A stretch of 64,000 nt of DNA from Chryseobacterium mulctrae. Lineage in GTDB: Bacteria; Bacteroidota; Bacteroidia; Flavobacteriales; Weeksellaceae. Position 1 is the first letter of the stretch. Each line of letters starts with the position of its first letter. Below, in pieces: positions 20,120 to 28,331 of this stretch. The DNA is taken from assembly GCF_006175945.1 (NCBI RefSeq), contig NZ_VAJL01000001.1, positions 4,101,001-4,165,000 on the forward strand. Direction: 5' to 3'. A program made the position numbers and the translations under genes. Under the pieces are notes generated by a model. It had not been told where the DNA came from and made no database searches. It saw only the letters and a list, made by a program, of their open reading frames with translations.

Positions 20120-20140
20120 ATTTTTTTTTCCGAAAAAAAC

Positions 20141-20310
20141 TGCCTACAGTAATTCTAACACATTAAGGTAAACTCAACGCTAAACAATTTAATGTTCGAA
20201 AGTCTTTTCAATGGCGCGCTGCATTACGCAGATTACAGAGAGAAGAAATCAGATCAAATCGTGAAGATTAGGAGTTTACTCTAAATCACTGGATTGCTGT
20301 GGGCTTTTTT
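20141..20310 (+). ncRNA. ssrS: 6S RNA candidate
   Basis: The spacer between zapA and rny can fold into the 6S RNA shape. A closing stem of 14 bp pairs 20142-20155 (GCCTACAGTAATTC) with 20291-20304 (GGATTGCTGTGGGC), including several G-U pairs. Then comes an internal open region, then an 8-bp perfect stem GTAAACTC (20168-20175) with GAGTTTAC (20272-20279). A T-run at 20305-20310 gives intrinsic termination. The overall length is about 165-170 nt. 6S RNA binds RNA polymerase holoenzyme, and its gene commonly lies just after zapA. Identification is by structure and context. Confidence 0.85.
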
Positions 20311-20348
20311 ATTTTAAGTTAACAAGACAATTAAAACTCAATATATAT

Positions 20349-21917
20349 ATGACAACAGCCATTATAGTAGGCGTTATTTGCTTAGTAATCGGTGCAGTAG
20401 CAGGGATGTTTTTCTCTAAAAGTTCACTGAATACAAAAGCTAAATTCATTGTAGATGATGCAAAAAAGAACGCTGAAAACCTTATAGAAAAAGCTAATGT
20501 ACAAGCTGAATCCATAAAAAAAGAAAAGAATCTTCAAGCTAAAGAAAAATTCTTAGAACTAAAGTCACAGCACGATGCAGATATTCAGGCTCGCGAAAAG
20601 AAAATGCAGGACGCTGAAAAAAGAACGAAAGACAAAGAAAATAAGCTGAATGACGAGCTTAGCAAAGCAGGGAAATTAGAAAAGGATCTAGACAGACAGA
20701 TTGCTGATTATGCTAAGAAAAATGAAATTTTAGAAAAAAAGCAAAGCGATCTGGAGCAGGCAACTGCTAAGAAAGTTGAAATGCTTGAAAAGATTTCAAA
20801 CTATACAGCAGAAGAAGCTAAAGCAGAATTGGTGGAAACCATGAGAGCAGAAGCAAAAACCAGAGCTCAGGCGCACGTTCAGAGCATTATGGAAGAAGCT
20901 CAGTTGAATGCGAAAAGCGAAGCAAGAAAAATTGTTATTCAGACTATTCAGAGAATTGGTACAGAACAGGCGATTGAAAATTCAGTTTCGGTATTTAATA
21001 TTGAATCTGATGAAGTAAAAGGCAGAATTATCGGTAGAGAAGGTAGAAATATCCGTGCTTTGGAAGCGGTTACAGGTGTAGAAATCATTGTTGATGATAC
21101 TCCGGAAGCGATTCTTCTTTCATGCTTTGATCCTGTAAGAAGAGAGATCGCAAGACTATCACTTCACAGATTAGTTACAGACGGTAGAATCCACCCTGCA
21201 AGAATTGAAGAAGTTGTAGAAAAGACAAGAAAACAAATCGAAGAAGAAATTATCGAAGTTGGTAAAAGAACCATTATCGATTTAGGAATTCACGGTTTGC
21301 ATCCTGAATTGGTGAAAATCGTTGGTAGAATGAAATACCGTTCTTCATACGGACAAAACCTTTTACAGCACTCAAGAGAAGTTGCCAACATCGCTGCAAC
21401 AATGGCTGCAGAATTAGGATTAAACGTAAAATTAGCTAAAAGAGCAGGTCTTTTACACGATATCGGTAAAGTTCCTGAGCAGGAATCTGAACTTCCACAC
21501 GCACTTTTAGGAATGCAATGGGCTGAAAAATATGGTGAAAATGCAGAGGTAATCAATGCAATCGGAGCTCACCACGACGAAGTAGAAATGACTTCTTTAT
21601 TGTCTCCAATTATTCAGGTTGCCGATGCAATTTCTGGAGCAAGACCGGGAGCAAGAAGACAGGTTTTAGAATCTTATATCCAAAGACTAAAAGATCTTGA
21701 AGCTGCAGCATTAAGTTTTGAAGGTGTTTCTTCAGCGTATGCAATTCAGGCGGGTAGAGAACTAAGAGTAATGGTAGAAAGTAGCAGAATAAACGACGAA
21801 ATGTCTTCTCAGCTTTCTTATGATATTTCTGAGAAAATTCAGAATGAACTGACGTATCCTGGACAGGTAAAAGTAACGGTAATCAGAGAAACAAGAACGG
21901 TAAACATCGCAAGATAA
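20349..21917 (+). CDS. rny: Ribonuclease Y
   Basis: A 522-residue membrane-anchored endoribonuclease that starts mRNA decay. An N-terminal transmembrane helix ([18 protein letters not shown]) is followed by a long coiled coil rich in Lys/Glu (about residues 30-200). Then comes a KH domain ([19 protein letters not shown]) and an HD domain with LLHDIGKV and AHHDEVE metal-ligand motifs. The C-terminus ends [12 protein letters not shown]. Length and order are normal for RNase Y. It sits behind the 6S RNA and ends in a strong terminator. Confidence 0.96.
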   Translation: MTTAIIVGVICLVIGAVAGMFFSKSSLNTKAKFIVDDAKKNAENLIEKANVQAESIKKEKNLQAKEKFLELKSQHDADIQAREKKMQDAEKRTKDKENKLNDELSKAGKLEKDLDRQIADYAKKNEILEKKQSDLEQATAKKVEMLEKISNYTAEEAKAELVETMRAEAKTRAQAHVQSIMEEAQLNAKSEARKIVIQTIQRIGTEQAIENSVSVFNIESDEVKGRIIGREGRNIRALEAVTGVEIIVDDTPEAILLSCFDPVRREIARLSLHRLVTDGRIHPARIEEVVEKTRKQIEEEIIEVGKRTIIDLGIHGLHPELVKIVGRMKYRSSYGQNLLQHSREVANIAATMAAELGLNVKLAKRAGLLHDIGKVPEQESELPHALLGMQWAEKYGENAEVINAIGAHHDEVEMTSLLSPIIQVADAISGARPGARRQVLESYIQRLKDLEAAALSFEGVSSAYAIQAGRELRVMVESSRINDEMSSQLSYDISEKIQNELTYPGQVKVTVIRETRTVNIAR

Positions 21918-21943
21918 TTAAAGTTAAAAAAAATAATATGCAT

Positions 21944-21975
21944 AAAAACCTTTCATTAAGTTGAAAGGTTTTTTT
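21944..21975 (+). terminator. Rho-independent terminator after rny
   Basis: A 12-bp stem (AAAAACCTTTCA pairing with TGAAAGGTTTTT), loop TTAAGT, T-run. It resembles the hairpin at 22354 and marks the first unit of the duplicated peptide region. Confidence 0.88.
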
Positions 21976-22034
21976 ATGAATTGTTTTAAGTTGAATTGAA
22001 TTATGTACAATAATTTGATAATATTGATTTATTG

Positions 22035-22068
22035 TTTGTGATTTATTTATAAATAATACTTAAATTTG
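22035..22068 (+). promoter_or_regulatory. Promoter of GG-leader peptide gene 1
   Basis: TTTG at 22035-22038 and TAAATTTG at 22061-22068, separated by 22 nt, fitting the Bacteroidota promoter. A TCAAACTATATT block (22073-22084), also present in the second unit, follows. Confidence 0.55.
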
Positions 22069-22106
22069 ATAATCAAACTATATTGTTTAATTTAAAAACT
22101 AATCAC

Positions 22107-22298
22107 ATGAAAAAAAACATTTTAAAAAATGCAAAAAAATTAAAGCAGGCTGACCTTAAAAATATTGTAGGAGGAGTAAGCGGAAATCCAGATTTATCTC
22201 TTTGTGGATGCGATTGCTCAGGAGCTGTTACAGGTCCTTTCTATTGTGTACAGTATATCGCTTGCCCACAAGTGTATACTTGCAAAGACGTATATTAG
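22107..22298 (+). CDS. GG-leader, six-cysteine bacteriocin-like peptide 1
   Basis: A 63-residue precursor. Leader MKKNILKNAKKLKQADL ends KNIVGG, a double-glycine processing site as in class II bacteriocins and the Bacteroidota GG-type precursors. The 40-residue core begins VSGNPDLSLCGCDCSG and has six Cys (three clustered in CGCDC, then YC, AC and TC). I do not recognise the core from any named bacteriocin. The frame could open at TTG 22083, but ATG 22107 is chosen because the leader then fits the second copy and the TCAAACTATATT block is upstream. Predicted secreted; exporter and maturase are not adjacent. Confidence 0.82.
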   Translation: MKKNILKNAKKLKQADLKNIVGGVSGNPDLSLCGCDCSGAVTGPFYCVQYIACPQVYTCKDVY

Positions 22299-22353
22299 AT
22301 ATTAAGAAGTGAATTTGCCTAAGTTTTTAAGACAGATTTTAAAAAATAAAAAT

Positions 22354-22387
22354 AAAACCTTTCATTTAGTGGAAGGTTTTATTTTTA
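22354..22387 (+). terminator. Rho-independent terminator between the two peptide genes
   Basis: A 10-bp stem (AAAACCTTTC pairing with GGAAGGTTTT, one G-U) followed by a T-rich tail. Closely related to the hairpin at 21944, so terminator and peptide were duplicated as one unit. Confidence 0.8.
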
Positions 22388-22411
22388 TGTACGAAAATTT
22401 GATAATATTTA

Positions 22412-22441
22412 TTGTTTATTTACGTTATATTTATAAATTCG
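22412..22441 (+). promoter_or_regulatory. Promoter of GG-leader peptide gene 2
   Basis: TTG at 22412-22414, 19 nt spacer, then TAAATTCG at 22434-22441, one mismatch from TAnnTTTG and aligned with TAAATTTG of the first unit. The shared TCAAACTATATT block is at 22446-22457. Confidence 0.5.
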
Positions 22442-22478
22442 GTATTCAAACTATATTATAAATTTAAAATCAAATCAC

Positions 22479-22664
22479 ATGACAAACATTTTAAAAAACG
22501 CGAAAAAATTAAAGCAGGCTGATCTTAAAAACATCGTCGGAGGAATTAAGGTTGGAAACCCAGACTTATCTCTTTGCGGATGTAGCTGCACAGGAGCCGT
22601 AACCGGACCTTCATATTGTACACAGTATATGGGTTGTCCGCAAGTTTATAATTGTAAAGACTAA
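22479..22664 (+). CDS. GG-leader, six-cysteine bacteriocin-like peptide 2
   Basis: A 61-residue tandem paralogue of the preceding peptide. The leader from NILKNAKK to IVGG is identical to that of peptide 1. The core keeps NPDLSLCGC and GAVTGP and all six Cys at matching positions, ending CPQVYNCKD where peptide 1 has CPQVYTCKD. Differences fall at single positions (D to S, S to T, F to S, V to T, I to M, A to G, T to N) between the Cys residues. That pattern of conserved Cys with variable neighbours points to selection on a disulfide-stabilised or thioether-modified product. A 14-bp terminator follows. Confidence 0.82.
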   Translation: MTNILKNAKKLKQADLKNIVGGIKVGNPDLSLCGCSCTGAVTGPSYCTQYMGCPQVYNCKD

Positions 22665-22670
22665 AATAAT

Positions 22671-22705
22671 AAAACCCTTCCAAAGATCATTTGGAAGGGT
22701 TTTTA
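22671..22705. terminator. Bidirectional terminator between peptide 2 and the thioesterase gene
   Basis: A 14-bp perfect stem AAAACCCTTCCAAA/TTTGGAAGGGTTTT with loop GATCA. The T-run on the plus strand serves peptide 2, and the T-run on the minus strand serves the convergent thioesterase. Confidence 0.88.
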
Positions 22706-22722
22706 CTTTTAACAATAAACCT

Positions 22723-23190
22723 TTATAAAAAAGGTTTCATTTCGTCTTCAATCTGAGTTCTCAGCTCCATAAGACGTTTTGCATATTTTTCCTGTTGTTT
22801 TTCTTCTTCAGTTTCAGGAATCCATTTCGGAACGGGAAGCTTCTTTCCATTTTCATCTACGGCTACAAATACAATGATGCAATGCGTTTTCTTGTCAAAA
22901 GTAGGCTGCTTCAAATTTCTTGAAAAAACATTAATTGAAATATGCATACTCGAAGAACCGGTATAAATTACCTGTGCTTCCACTTTTACAATTTCACCAA
23001 TTTTAATAGGTTCGTAGAAACGAATTCCTCCAACGTAAACTGTTACAGAATAATTTCCACTCCATGTTGTTGCACAGGCATAACCAGCTTGGTCGATCCA
23101 CTTCATTACACTTCCGCCGTGTACATTTCCGCCGTAATTTACATCTGAAGGTTCAGAGATAAACTGAAAAGTAACAGGTTTGTTATCCAT
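22723..23190 (-). CDS. Acyl-CoA thioesterase, hotdog fold (YciA-like)
   Basis: A 155-residue hotdog-fold acyl-CoA thioesterase. The opening FISEPSDVNYGGNVHGGSVMKWIDQAGYACA carries the NxxGxxHGG signature of the YciA/ACOT group with the catalytic Asp in the same helix. The tail (KYAKRLMELRTQIEDEMK) is a helical extension. It hydrolyses acyl-CoA esters; chain-length preference is not visible. The C-terminus faces the peptide genes through a shared terminator, and the gene is monocistronic. Confidence 0.88.
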   Translation of the reverse strand: MDNKPVTFQFISEPSDVNYGGNVHGGSVMKWIDQAGYACATTWSGNYSVTVYVGGIRFYEPIKIGEIVKVEAQVIYTGSSSMHISINVFSRNLKQPTFDKKTHCIIVFVAVDENGKKLPVPKWIPETEEEKQQEKYAKRLMELRTQIEDEMKPFL

Positions 23191-23244
23191 TTTTTTAATT
23201 TTAATAAAGGTATTTAATAATTTTCAGAGTTTTATATTTAACCT

Positions 23245-23252
23245 TACTTTTG
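23245..23252 (+). promoter_or_regulatory. -7 promoter box (TACTTTTG) for the ArsC-like gene
   Basis: An exact TAnnTTTG match 18 nt before ATG 23271. It contains the TTG (23250) that would otherwise be an upstream start, so the ATG is preferred. Confidence 0.5.
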
Positions 23253-23270
23253 GGGATTAAATTTTTATCA

Positions 23271-23624
23271 ATGAAAAAAGTATTTTATCTTAATACATGC
23301 GATACGTGTCGAAAAATTTTGGCGCAGTTTAATCTTTCAGATTGGGAGTTAAGAGAAATTAAAAAACAACCGATTACGAAAGAAGAATTGGAAGAAATGT
23401 ACAGTAAAACTAATTCTTACGAAGCATTATTCAGTAAAAAGTCTACTCAAATCAAATTGAGAGAATTGGATGCAAAGTCTTTGACGGAAGATGATTTTAA
23501 AGAACTTATTTTGGATCATTATACTTTTCTAAAGCGTCCTGTTTTCCTTACAGATAAAGAAATTTTTGTAGGAAATGAGAAAAAAAATATAGATGCGCTA
23601 AAGATGTTTTTTAGAGCTGAATAG
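23271..23624 (+). CDS. ArsC/Spx-family thioredoxin-fold protein
   Basis: A 117-residue protein of the ArsC/Spx/YffB family, with the redox pair in YLNTCDTCRKIL near the N-terminus, where arsenate reductase has a single active Cys and Spx a CxxC. Further features are the helical insert (KKQPITKEELEEMYSKT) and RPVFLTDKEIFVG with the cis-Pro strand. It may reduce arsenate or act as a regulator; nothing nearby (no arsenic operon) supports arsenate resistance. Start is ATG 23271, because the alternative TTG overlaps the -7 box. Confidence 0.82.
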   Translation: MKKVFYLNTCDTCRKILAQFNLSDWELREIKKQPITKEELEEMYSKTNSYEALFSKKSTQIKLRELDAKSLTEDDFKELILDHYTFLKRPVFLTDKEIFVGNEKKNIDALKMFFRAE

Positions 23625-23632
23625 TTGTTTTG

Positions 23633-23664
23633 GCATTGCGAGGAGCGAAGCGACGAAGCAATCT
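23633..23664 (+). repeat. Dispersed palindromic repeat (CATTGCGAGGAGCG type)
   Basis: The segment has ends ATTGC and GCAAT bracketing a GAAGCGAC core. A related copy occurs at 39028. It lies between genes, so it is an interspersed repeat rather than coding DNA. Confidence 0.55.
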
Positions 23665-23842
23665 CTAATAAATCCGTGCTTACAAACAAAAATTATTGTT
23701 TACTGACGAACGCTGAAAAAAGACAAAAACTCTAGCCTCTATTGCAATGGAAATCCTTTTTTGCAAAAAAAATTGAAATGAAAAGCGAGAAATCAGCTCT
23801 TGAAAAAGATTATTTCATCACGAAGCTTATCCTAATAGCAAA

Positions 23843-23869
23843 AAAACCGCAGACTGAATCTGCGGTTTT
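23843..23869. terminator. Bidirectional terminator downstream of gcvT
   Basis: A stem of ACCGCAGA paired with TCTGCGGT, loop CTGAA, with A/T tails on both sides. It ends the leftward gcvT transcript. Confidence 0.82.
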
Positions 23870-23890
23870 ATATTTTAAAATATTCTCCGA

Positions 23891-24967
23891 TTATACAAAT
23901 GGCATTTTTACCACTTTCGCCGGAATATTTTTGTTTCTTACTTGAATAAAGATTTCTGTTCCCAGTTTGAAATGAGGCTTGTCTACATAAGCGATTCCCA
24001 AACCGATTTTTTTCATTGGCGACTGAGTTCCTGAGGTAACTTTCCCGATTACATTTCCTTCAGCATCCACCACAGGATAATCGTGTCTTGGAACACCTTT
24101 ATCTGTCAATTCGAAACCAACTAATTTTCTGGTAACGCCAACTTCTTTCTGTTTTGCGAAAATATCTTTAGAAACAAAGTCTTTATCAAACTTTGTAATC
24201 CAACCCAATCCCGCTTCAATAGGAGACGTTGTGTCGTCGATATCCATTCCGTAAAGACAGAATCCTTTTTCTAATCTTAAAGTGTCTCTTGCAGCCAATC
24301 CGCAAGGAATAATACCTTCCTCAGCTCCAGCTTCAATAATTTCATCCCAAAGTTTTTCTGCAGACTCGTTGTTGAAATAAATTTCAAAACCACCGCTTCC
24401 TGTATAACCAGTGTTTGAAATAATCACATCGCTTACTCCGGCAACAGAACCAACTGTGAAGTTGTAATAAGGAATTTCAGAAAGGTTAGTTTCTGTTAAT
24501 TTCTGAAGAATTTCAGTCGCTTTTGGTCCCTGAACTGCCAATAAAGACATTTCGTCTGAAGCGTTGGTTAATTTTGCTCCGAAACTGTTGTATTTTGTAA
24601 TATGATCCCAGTCTTTATCGATGTTTGAAGCATTTACAACTACAAAATATTTTTCATCTGCCATTTTGTAAACAATAAGGTCGTCTACAATTCCTCCGTT
24701 TTCGTTCGGAAGACAAGAGTACTGAGCTTTTCCGTTTTCTAAAACATCAACATTGTTTGTCGTTACAAACTGCAAAAGATCTTTTGCACCTGATCCTTCA
24801 ACAAAAAACTGTCCCATGTGAGATACGTCAAATAATCCTGCTTTTTCTCTTACTGCAAAGTGTTCTTCCGTTACTCCGGAATATTGTACAGGCATTTCAA
24901 ATCCTGCAAAAGGTACTATTTTCGCTCCCAAAGAAACGTGTTTGTCGTACAATGCTGTTTTTTTCAT
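23891..24967 (-). CDS. gcvT: Aminomethyltransferase (glycine cleavage T protein)
   Basis: A 358-residue T-protein of the glycine cleavage system, transferring the methylene group to tetrahydrofolate. Typical segments are [34 protein letters not shown], then the folate-binding region with QGPKA, and [34 protein letters not shown] and [15 protein letters not shown], all family landmarks. Length is normal. No glycine riboswitch is possible upstream because the next gene lies only 14 nt away, so it may belong to an operon with the genes at 24982 and 25469. Confidence 0.96.
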   Translation of the reverse strand: MKKTALYDKHVSLGAKIVPFAGFEMPVQYSGVTEEHFAVREKAGLFDVSHMGQFFVEGSGAKDLLQFVTTNNVDVLENGKAQYSCLPNENGGIVDDLIVYKMADEKYFVVVNASNIDKDWDHITKYNSFGAKLTNASDEMSLLAVQGPKATEILQKLTETNLSEIPYYNFTVGSVAGVSDVIISNTGYTGSGGFEIYFNNESAEKLWDEIIEAGAEEGIIPCGLAARDTLRLEKGFCLYGMDIDDTTSPIEAGLGWITKFDKDFVSKDIFAKQKEVGVTRKLVGFELTDKGVPRHDYPVVDAEGNVIGKVTSGTQSPMKKIGLGIAYVDKPHFKLGTEIFIQVRNKNIPAKVVKMPFV

Positions 24968-24981
24968 AGGTAGATTTATTT

Positions 24982-25458
24982 CTATTTTTTAATTTTAAAA
25001 CTTTCAAAAGTCTCGTTAAAAACTTTCATATAATTTCCGTTCCAGTGTTTCTGTTGGCAATTGATGCTTACAAGAAACATATTTTTATCTTTCTGATACA
25101 GTTTTGTAATCCAGAATAGTTTTTCTTTCTCATCAAAATATTCATACTGATATTCTGAATATCCTTTTTTACTTCCCGTATTTTTTACTTTTTTCTCGTC
25201 ATCAGGAGAATTGTACAAAGCAAGGATAAATTTTTTCACTTCTGCTTTTGGTAAATCCAGATTATGATATTCTGAAATGGTAATTGCACCAATTTCATTG
25301 GTTGGGAAAATGTTTATAATTCCATCATCGTTCGTCGCTTTCCATGTATCGGGCATAGCGATTGAATAGTTTTCGCTTTCATAAAGCTCTTTTCCCAAAT
25401 TCTGCGAAAATGAGAAAACGCTGAACAAGAATGCGGTAATAAAAAAGGTTTTTTTCAT
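24982..25458 (-). CDS. Small exported protein of unknown function
   Basis: A 158-residue protein with a signal peptide ([16 protein letters not shown]) and no lipobox. The body ([22 protein letters not shown] and [12 protein letters not shown]) resembles the PsbP-like beta-sandwich fold often seen in small envelope proteins, but this is weak similarity of pattern rather than an assignment. It lies 14 nt upstream of gcvT and 10 nt downstream of idi on the same strand, so the three are likely co-transcribed. Confidence 0.72.
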   Translation of the reverse strand: MKKTFFITAFLFSVFSFSQNLGKELYESENYSIAMPDTWKATNDDGIINIFPTNEIGAITISEYHNLDLPKAEVKKFILALYNSPDDEKKVKNTGSKKGYSEYQYEYFDEKEKLFWITKLYQKDKNMFLVSINCQQKHWNGNYMKVFNETFESFKIKK

Positions 25459-25468
25459 AAGTGTGTGT

Positions 25469-25978
25469 TTAAAAATGATGTTTGTATTCTTCCAGAATAA
25501 TTTTAAACCATTCTGTAAATTGTTCGGGATGTTCCGAAATTTCTTTATCTAAATTTTCCAGCGAAATATAGCGGACTTCTGCCACTTCATCTTTATTCAG
25601 ATTGAAATCAGAATTGTAAGTTCCTGTAAAGACGTGATCGAGTTCGTGTTCCCAAAGTCCACCGCCAACATCAGCTTTATAGATAAAATGAAATTTTTCT
25701 GAAAGTTCGGTTTCAATTCCGAGCTCTTCGTTCAATCTTCTTTTTGCGCCTTCAAGATAAGTTTCTTCAATTCTGGGATGCGAACAAACTGCATTGGTCC
25801 ATTGATGAGGAGAGTGGTATTTTTCTGCAGCGCGTTTCTGCAAAAGCATTTCTCCGTTTTCATTAAATAAAAAAACCGAAAAAGCACGATGAAGAAGTCC
25901 ATTAATATGAGCTTGCTGTTTTTCCATCAAACCTAAAACTTTATCCTCGGGATTTACTAATACTACCAATTCTTCCAT
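25469..25978 (-). CDS. idi: Isopentenyl-diphosphate delta-isomerase, type I
   Basis: A 169-residue Nudix-fold enzyme that interconverts isopentenyl and dimethylallyl diphosphate. Visible signatures are LLHRAFSVFLFNENGEMLLQKR, NAVCSHPR with the catalytic Cys, and WEHELDHVF with the catalytic Glu and metal ligands. It is the type I isomerase. Divergent from the HAD gene. Its expected role is isoprenoid supply for menaquinone and undecaprenol. Confidence 0.95.
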   Translation of the reverse strand: MEELVVLVNPEDKVLGLMEKQQAHINGLLHRAFSVFLFNENGEMLLQKRAAEKYHSPHQWTNAVCSHPRIEETYLEGAKRRLNEELGIETELSEKFHFIYKADVGGGLWEHELDHVFTGTYNSDFNLNKDEVAEVRYISLENLDKEISEHPEQFTEWFKIILEEYKHHF

Positions 25979-26191
25979 TCCTACAAATTTAAGTTTAAAA
26001 CGTGATTTTGTAAAATAAATGTTTAGTTTTTTTAATTATTTATGAAATATTGGCTTTTTTGAATGCGAAAAACATTCTCTATATTTATGAAAAATGCAAT
26101 GAAATATAAAGTTTCGTTAATTTTAAATTTGATTTTGTGTTAAATTTTTAACATAAACTAAGATTAACGTCACTGTTTGGATGAGAAAGTG

Positions 26192-26199
26192 TAACTTTG
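26192..26199 (+). promoter_or_regulatory. -7 promoter box (TAACTTTG) for the HAD gene
   Basis: An exact TAnnTTTG match 20 nt before ATG 26220, in an otherwise AT-rich 240-bp divergent region. A TTTG lies only 12 nt upstream, too close for a -33 box. Confidence 0.5.
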
Positions 26200-26219
26200 C
26201 ACTTTAAAATTTTGAAGCG

Positions 26220-26624
26220 ATGGAACTAGATTATATTGAACATATCAGTCCGATTCTAAAAGACGGAATTAAAAATTATCTGATAGATATCGACGGAACA
26301 ATTACAGAAGATGTTCCCAACGAAGAGCCAGAAAGAATGGTAACGTGTGAGCCATTTCCAGATGCACTAGAAACCGTTAATAGATGGTATGACGAGGGAC
26401 ATCAGATTTGTTTTTTTACTTCAAGAACTGAAAATTTAAAACAAATTACCATAGATTGGCTAGATAAACACGGGTTCAAATATCACAGCGTTTTGTGTGG
26501 AAAACCAAGAGGTGGAAATTATCACTGGATTGATAATCACCTGGTAAGAGCTACAAGATACAAAGGTAAATTTACCGATTTGGTAGAGAAGCAAGTTACA
26601 ATAGAAGTTTTTAAAGAAGATTAA
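26220..26624 (+). CDS. HAD-superfamily phosphatase-like protein
   Basis: A 134-residue compact HAD protein. Motif I is YLIDIDGTITED (DxDGT), motif II FFTSRTE, and motif III/IV the KPRGGNYHWIDNH segment with Lys and Asp. No cap domain is evident. Related proteins in Bacteroidota are often named phosphoheptose isomerase, but these motifs point to HAD phosphatase chemistry instead. The substrate is unknown. It lies 99 nt before serA on the same strand. Confidence 0.82.
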   Translation: MELDYIEHISPILKDGIKNYLIDIDGTITEDVPNEEPERMVTCEPFPDALETVNRWYDEGHQICFFTSRTENLKQITIDWLDKHGFKYHSVLCGKPRGGNYHWIDNHLVRATRYKGKFTDLVEKQVTIEVFKED

Positions 26625-26723
26625 ATCATAGAGAAGATTTAAAGATTAAACGAAAGGTGAAAACCAAAAATTCTTTTAATTTTTAAATCTTTTTACATTT
26701 TAAAATAGATTATTAAGTTAGTT

Positions 26724-27683
26724 ATGAAAGTTTTAGCAAACGACGGTTTAGATCAGTCTGGGATTGATGCATTAACTGAAAAAGGCTTTGAAGTAATTAC
26801 TACAAAAGTTCCGCAGGAGCTTCTTTTAGATTACATCAACGAGCACAAGATTCGTACAGTTTTGGTGAGAAGTGCGACACAGGTAAGAAAAGATATTATT
26901 GATAATTGTCCGTCGCTGGAAATTATCGGTAGAGGTGGAGTAGGAATGGATAATATTGATGTAGATTATGCAAGAGAAAAAGGAATTCATGTGATCAACA
27001 CGCCTTCTGCTTCTTCAGAATCGGTTGCTGAATTGGTATTTGCCCATTTATTTTCTGGAGCCAGATTTTTGCAGGATTCTAACAGAAAAATGCCTTTAGT
27101 TGGAGATACAGAATTTGCATCGCTTAAAAAAGCTTACGCTGCAGGTATTGAATTGAAAGGAAAAACCATCGGAATCGTTGGAATGGGAAGAATTGGTCAG
27201 GAAGTTGCTAAAATTGCTTTAGGTTTAGGAATGAGAGTCATTGCTGCTGATAATATGGTTGGGAAAGCAAGTATTAAAGTAACTTTCTACAACAATCAAT
27301 TCATCAATGTTGATATTGAAACTGAACCTTTAGAGCAAGTTTTAAGACATTCAGATTTTATCACACTTCACGTTCCGGCTCAAAAAGAAGGTTATATGAT
27401 CGGTAAATCTGAGTTTGAAATGATGAAAGATGGCGTTGCTATCGTTAACTGTTCAAGAGGCGGTGTGATTGATGAAACTGCTTTAATTGAAGCTTTAGAT
27501 TCAGGGAAAGTAAGATTTGCAGGGCTTGATGTTTTCATTAACGAACCGACTCCTTCAAAAGAAATTATTACGCATTCTAAAATTTCTGTAACTCCGCATA
27601 CCGGTGCTTCAACTTTGGAAGCTCAGGATAGAATCGGGCTTTCTTTGGCAGAGCAGATTACAAGTATTTTACAGATTCAGTAA
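26724..27683 (+). CDS. serA: D-3-phosphoglycerate dehydrogenase-type 2-hydroxyacid dehydrogenase
   Basis: A 319-residue NAD-dependent D-2-hydroxyacid dehydrogenase. It shows GIVGMGRIGQEVAKIA (Rossmann loop), VNCSRGGVIDETALIEAL with the catalytic Arg, and a HTGAST segment with the catalytic His after SVTPHTGASTLEAQ. The absence of a C-terminal ACT domain fits the short serA of Bacteroidota. It would oxidise 3-phosphoglycerate in serine synthesis. Other hydroxyacids are possible, so the symbol is probable rather than certain. Confidence 0.88.
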   Translation: MKVLANDGLDQSGIDALTEKGFEVITTKVPQELLLDYINEHKIRTVLVRSATQVRKDIIDNCPSLEIIGRGGVGMDNIDVDYAREKGIHVINTPSASSESVAELVFAHLFSGARFLQDSNRKMPLVGDTEFASLKKAYAAGIELKGKTIGIVGMGRIGQEVAKIALGLGMRVIAADNMVGKASIKVTFYNNQFINVDIETEPLEQVLRHSDFITLHVPAQKEGYMIGKSEFEMMKDGVAIVNCSRGGVIDETALIEALDSGKVRFAGLDVFINEPTPSKEIITHSKISVTPHTGASTLEAQDRIGLSLAEQITSILQIQ

Positions 27684-27708
27684 AAATATTGTTTTATCAT
27701 TATAAAAA

Positions 27709-27746
27709 ATCCGCCGTAACTTTTAGTTGCGGCGGATTCGTTTTTT
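27709..27746. terminator. Bidirectional terminator between serA and mscL
   Basis: A 12-bp stem ATCCGCCGTAAC paired with GTTGCGGCGGAT (one G-U), loop TTTTA, with T-runs on both strands. Confidence 0.85.
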
Positions 27747-27762
27747 TATATAAAAATTTTTA

Positions 27763-28206
27763 TTATTTCTTTTTCAATTCATCGCGAATTTCAGAAAGTA
27801 ACTGTTCTGTAGTTGTTGGTGCAGCAGGTTCTGCAGGAGTTTCAGCTTCAGTTTTTCTCATTCTGTTAATTGTTTTTACAAGCATGAAAACAACAAACGC
27901 AAGAAGTATAAAATTGATCGCTACCGTAATGAAATTTCCGTAAGCAAAAATTGCCGCATCCGGAGCAAGTTCTTTAGCCTTTGCAAGTGTTGATCCTGCA
28001 GGAATATTTTCAGAACCCTTTCCCATTGCGAAATAAATACTGCTAAAGTCTGGTTTTCCAACGATTGCTGCAACGATAGGCATGATTAAATCATCAATCA
28101 TACTTGTTACAATTTTTCCGAAAGCTCCACCGATGATTACCCCCACCGCTAGATCGAAAGCGTTGCCTTTAATGGCAAATTCTTTAAATTCTTTAACAAA
28201 TCCCAT
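27763..28206 (-). CDS. mscL: Large-conductance mechanosensitive channel
   Basis: A 147-residue MscL: an N-terminal amphipathic helix (MGFVKEFKEFAIKGNAFD), the pore-lining first helix LAVGVIIGGAFGKIVTSMIDDLIMP, a periplasmic loop, a second helix NFITVAINFILLAFVVFMLV, and a charged cytoplasmic tail. It opens under hypo-osmotic stress. The C-terminal tail is somewhat longer than minimal MscL, with a Pro/Ala-rich linker (PAEPAAPTTTEQ). Convergent with serA and divergent from nnr. Confidence 0.95.
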   Translation of the reverse strand: MGFVKEFKEFAIKGNAFDLAVGVIIGGAFGKIVTSMIDDLIMPIVAAIVGKPDFSSIYFAMGKGSENIPAGSTLAKAKELAPDAAIFAYGNFITVAINFILLAFVVFMLVKTINRMRKTEAETPAEPAAPTTTEQLLSEIRDELKKK

Positions 28207-28231
28207 AATTTATATTTTTAGTTGTTTTACA

Positions 28232-28239
28232 CAAAAGTA
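28232..28239 (-). promoter_or_regulatory. -7 promoter box (TACTTTTG) for mscL
   Basis: An exact TAnnTTTG match on the minus strand, 25 nt upstream of the mscL ATG (28206). No TTTG at -33. Confidence 0.45.
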
Positions 28240-28331
28240 TCATTTAAAAATAATAAATCTTAAATGTTTTGGGTATTTTTTTTGCTTTAAATTATCAGAA
28301 ATTATAATTAAATTGGAAAAAAACGAGCGAA

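Noticed and set aside
22083..22106. TTG start at 22083 for peptide 1
   Set aside because: The ATG at 22107 aligns with the ATG of the second copy; the TTG would place extra residues in the duplicated upstream region.
22107..22664. A lanthipeptide or sactipeptide cluster
   Set aside because: No LanM, LanB/C, radical-SAM or peptidase-exporter gene is present around the two peptides.
23742..23945. Small open frame of 67 codons after the ArsC-like gene
   Set aside because: It crosses the gcvT terminator hairpin and overlaps the end of gcvT; composition does not look coding.
24968..24981. Glycine riboswitch before gcvT
   Set aside because: Only 14 nt separate gcvT from the upstream gene, too short for a riboswitch.
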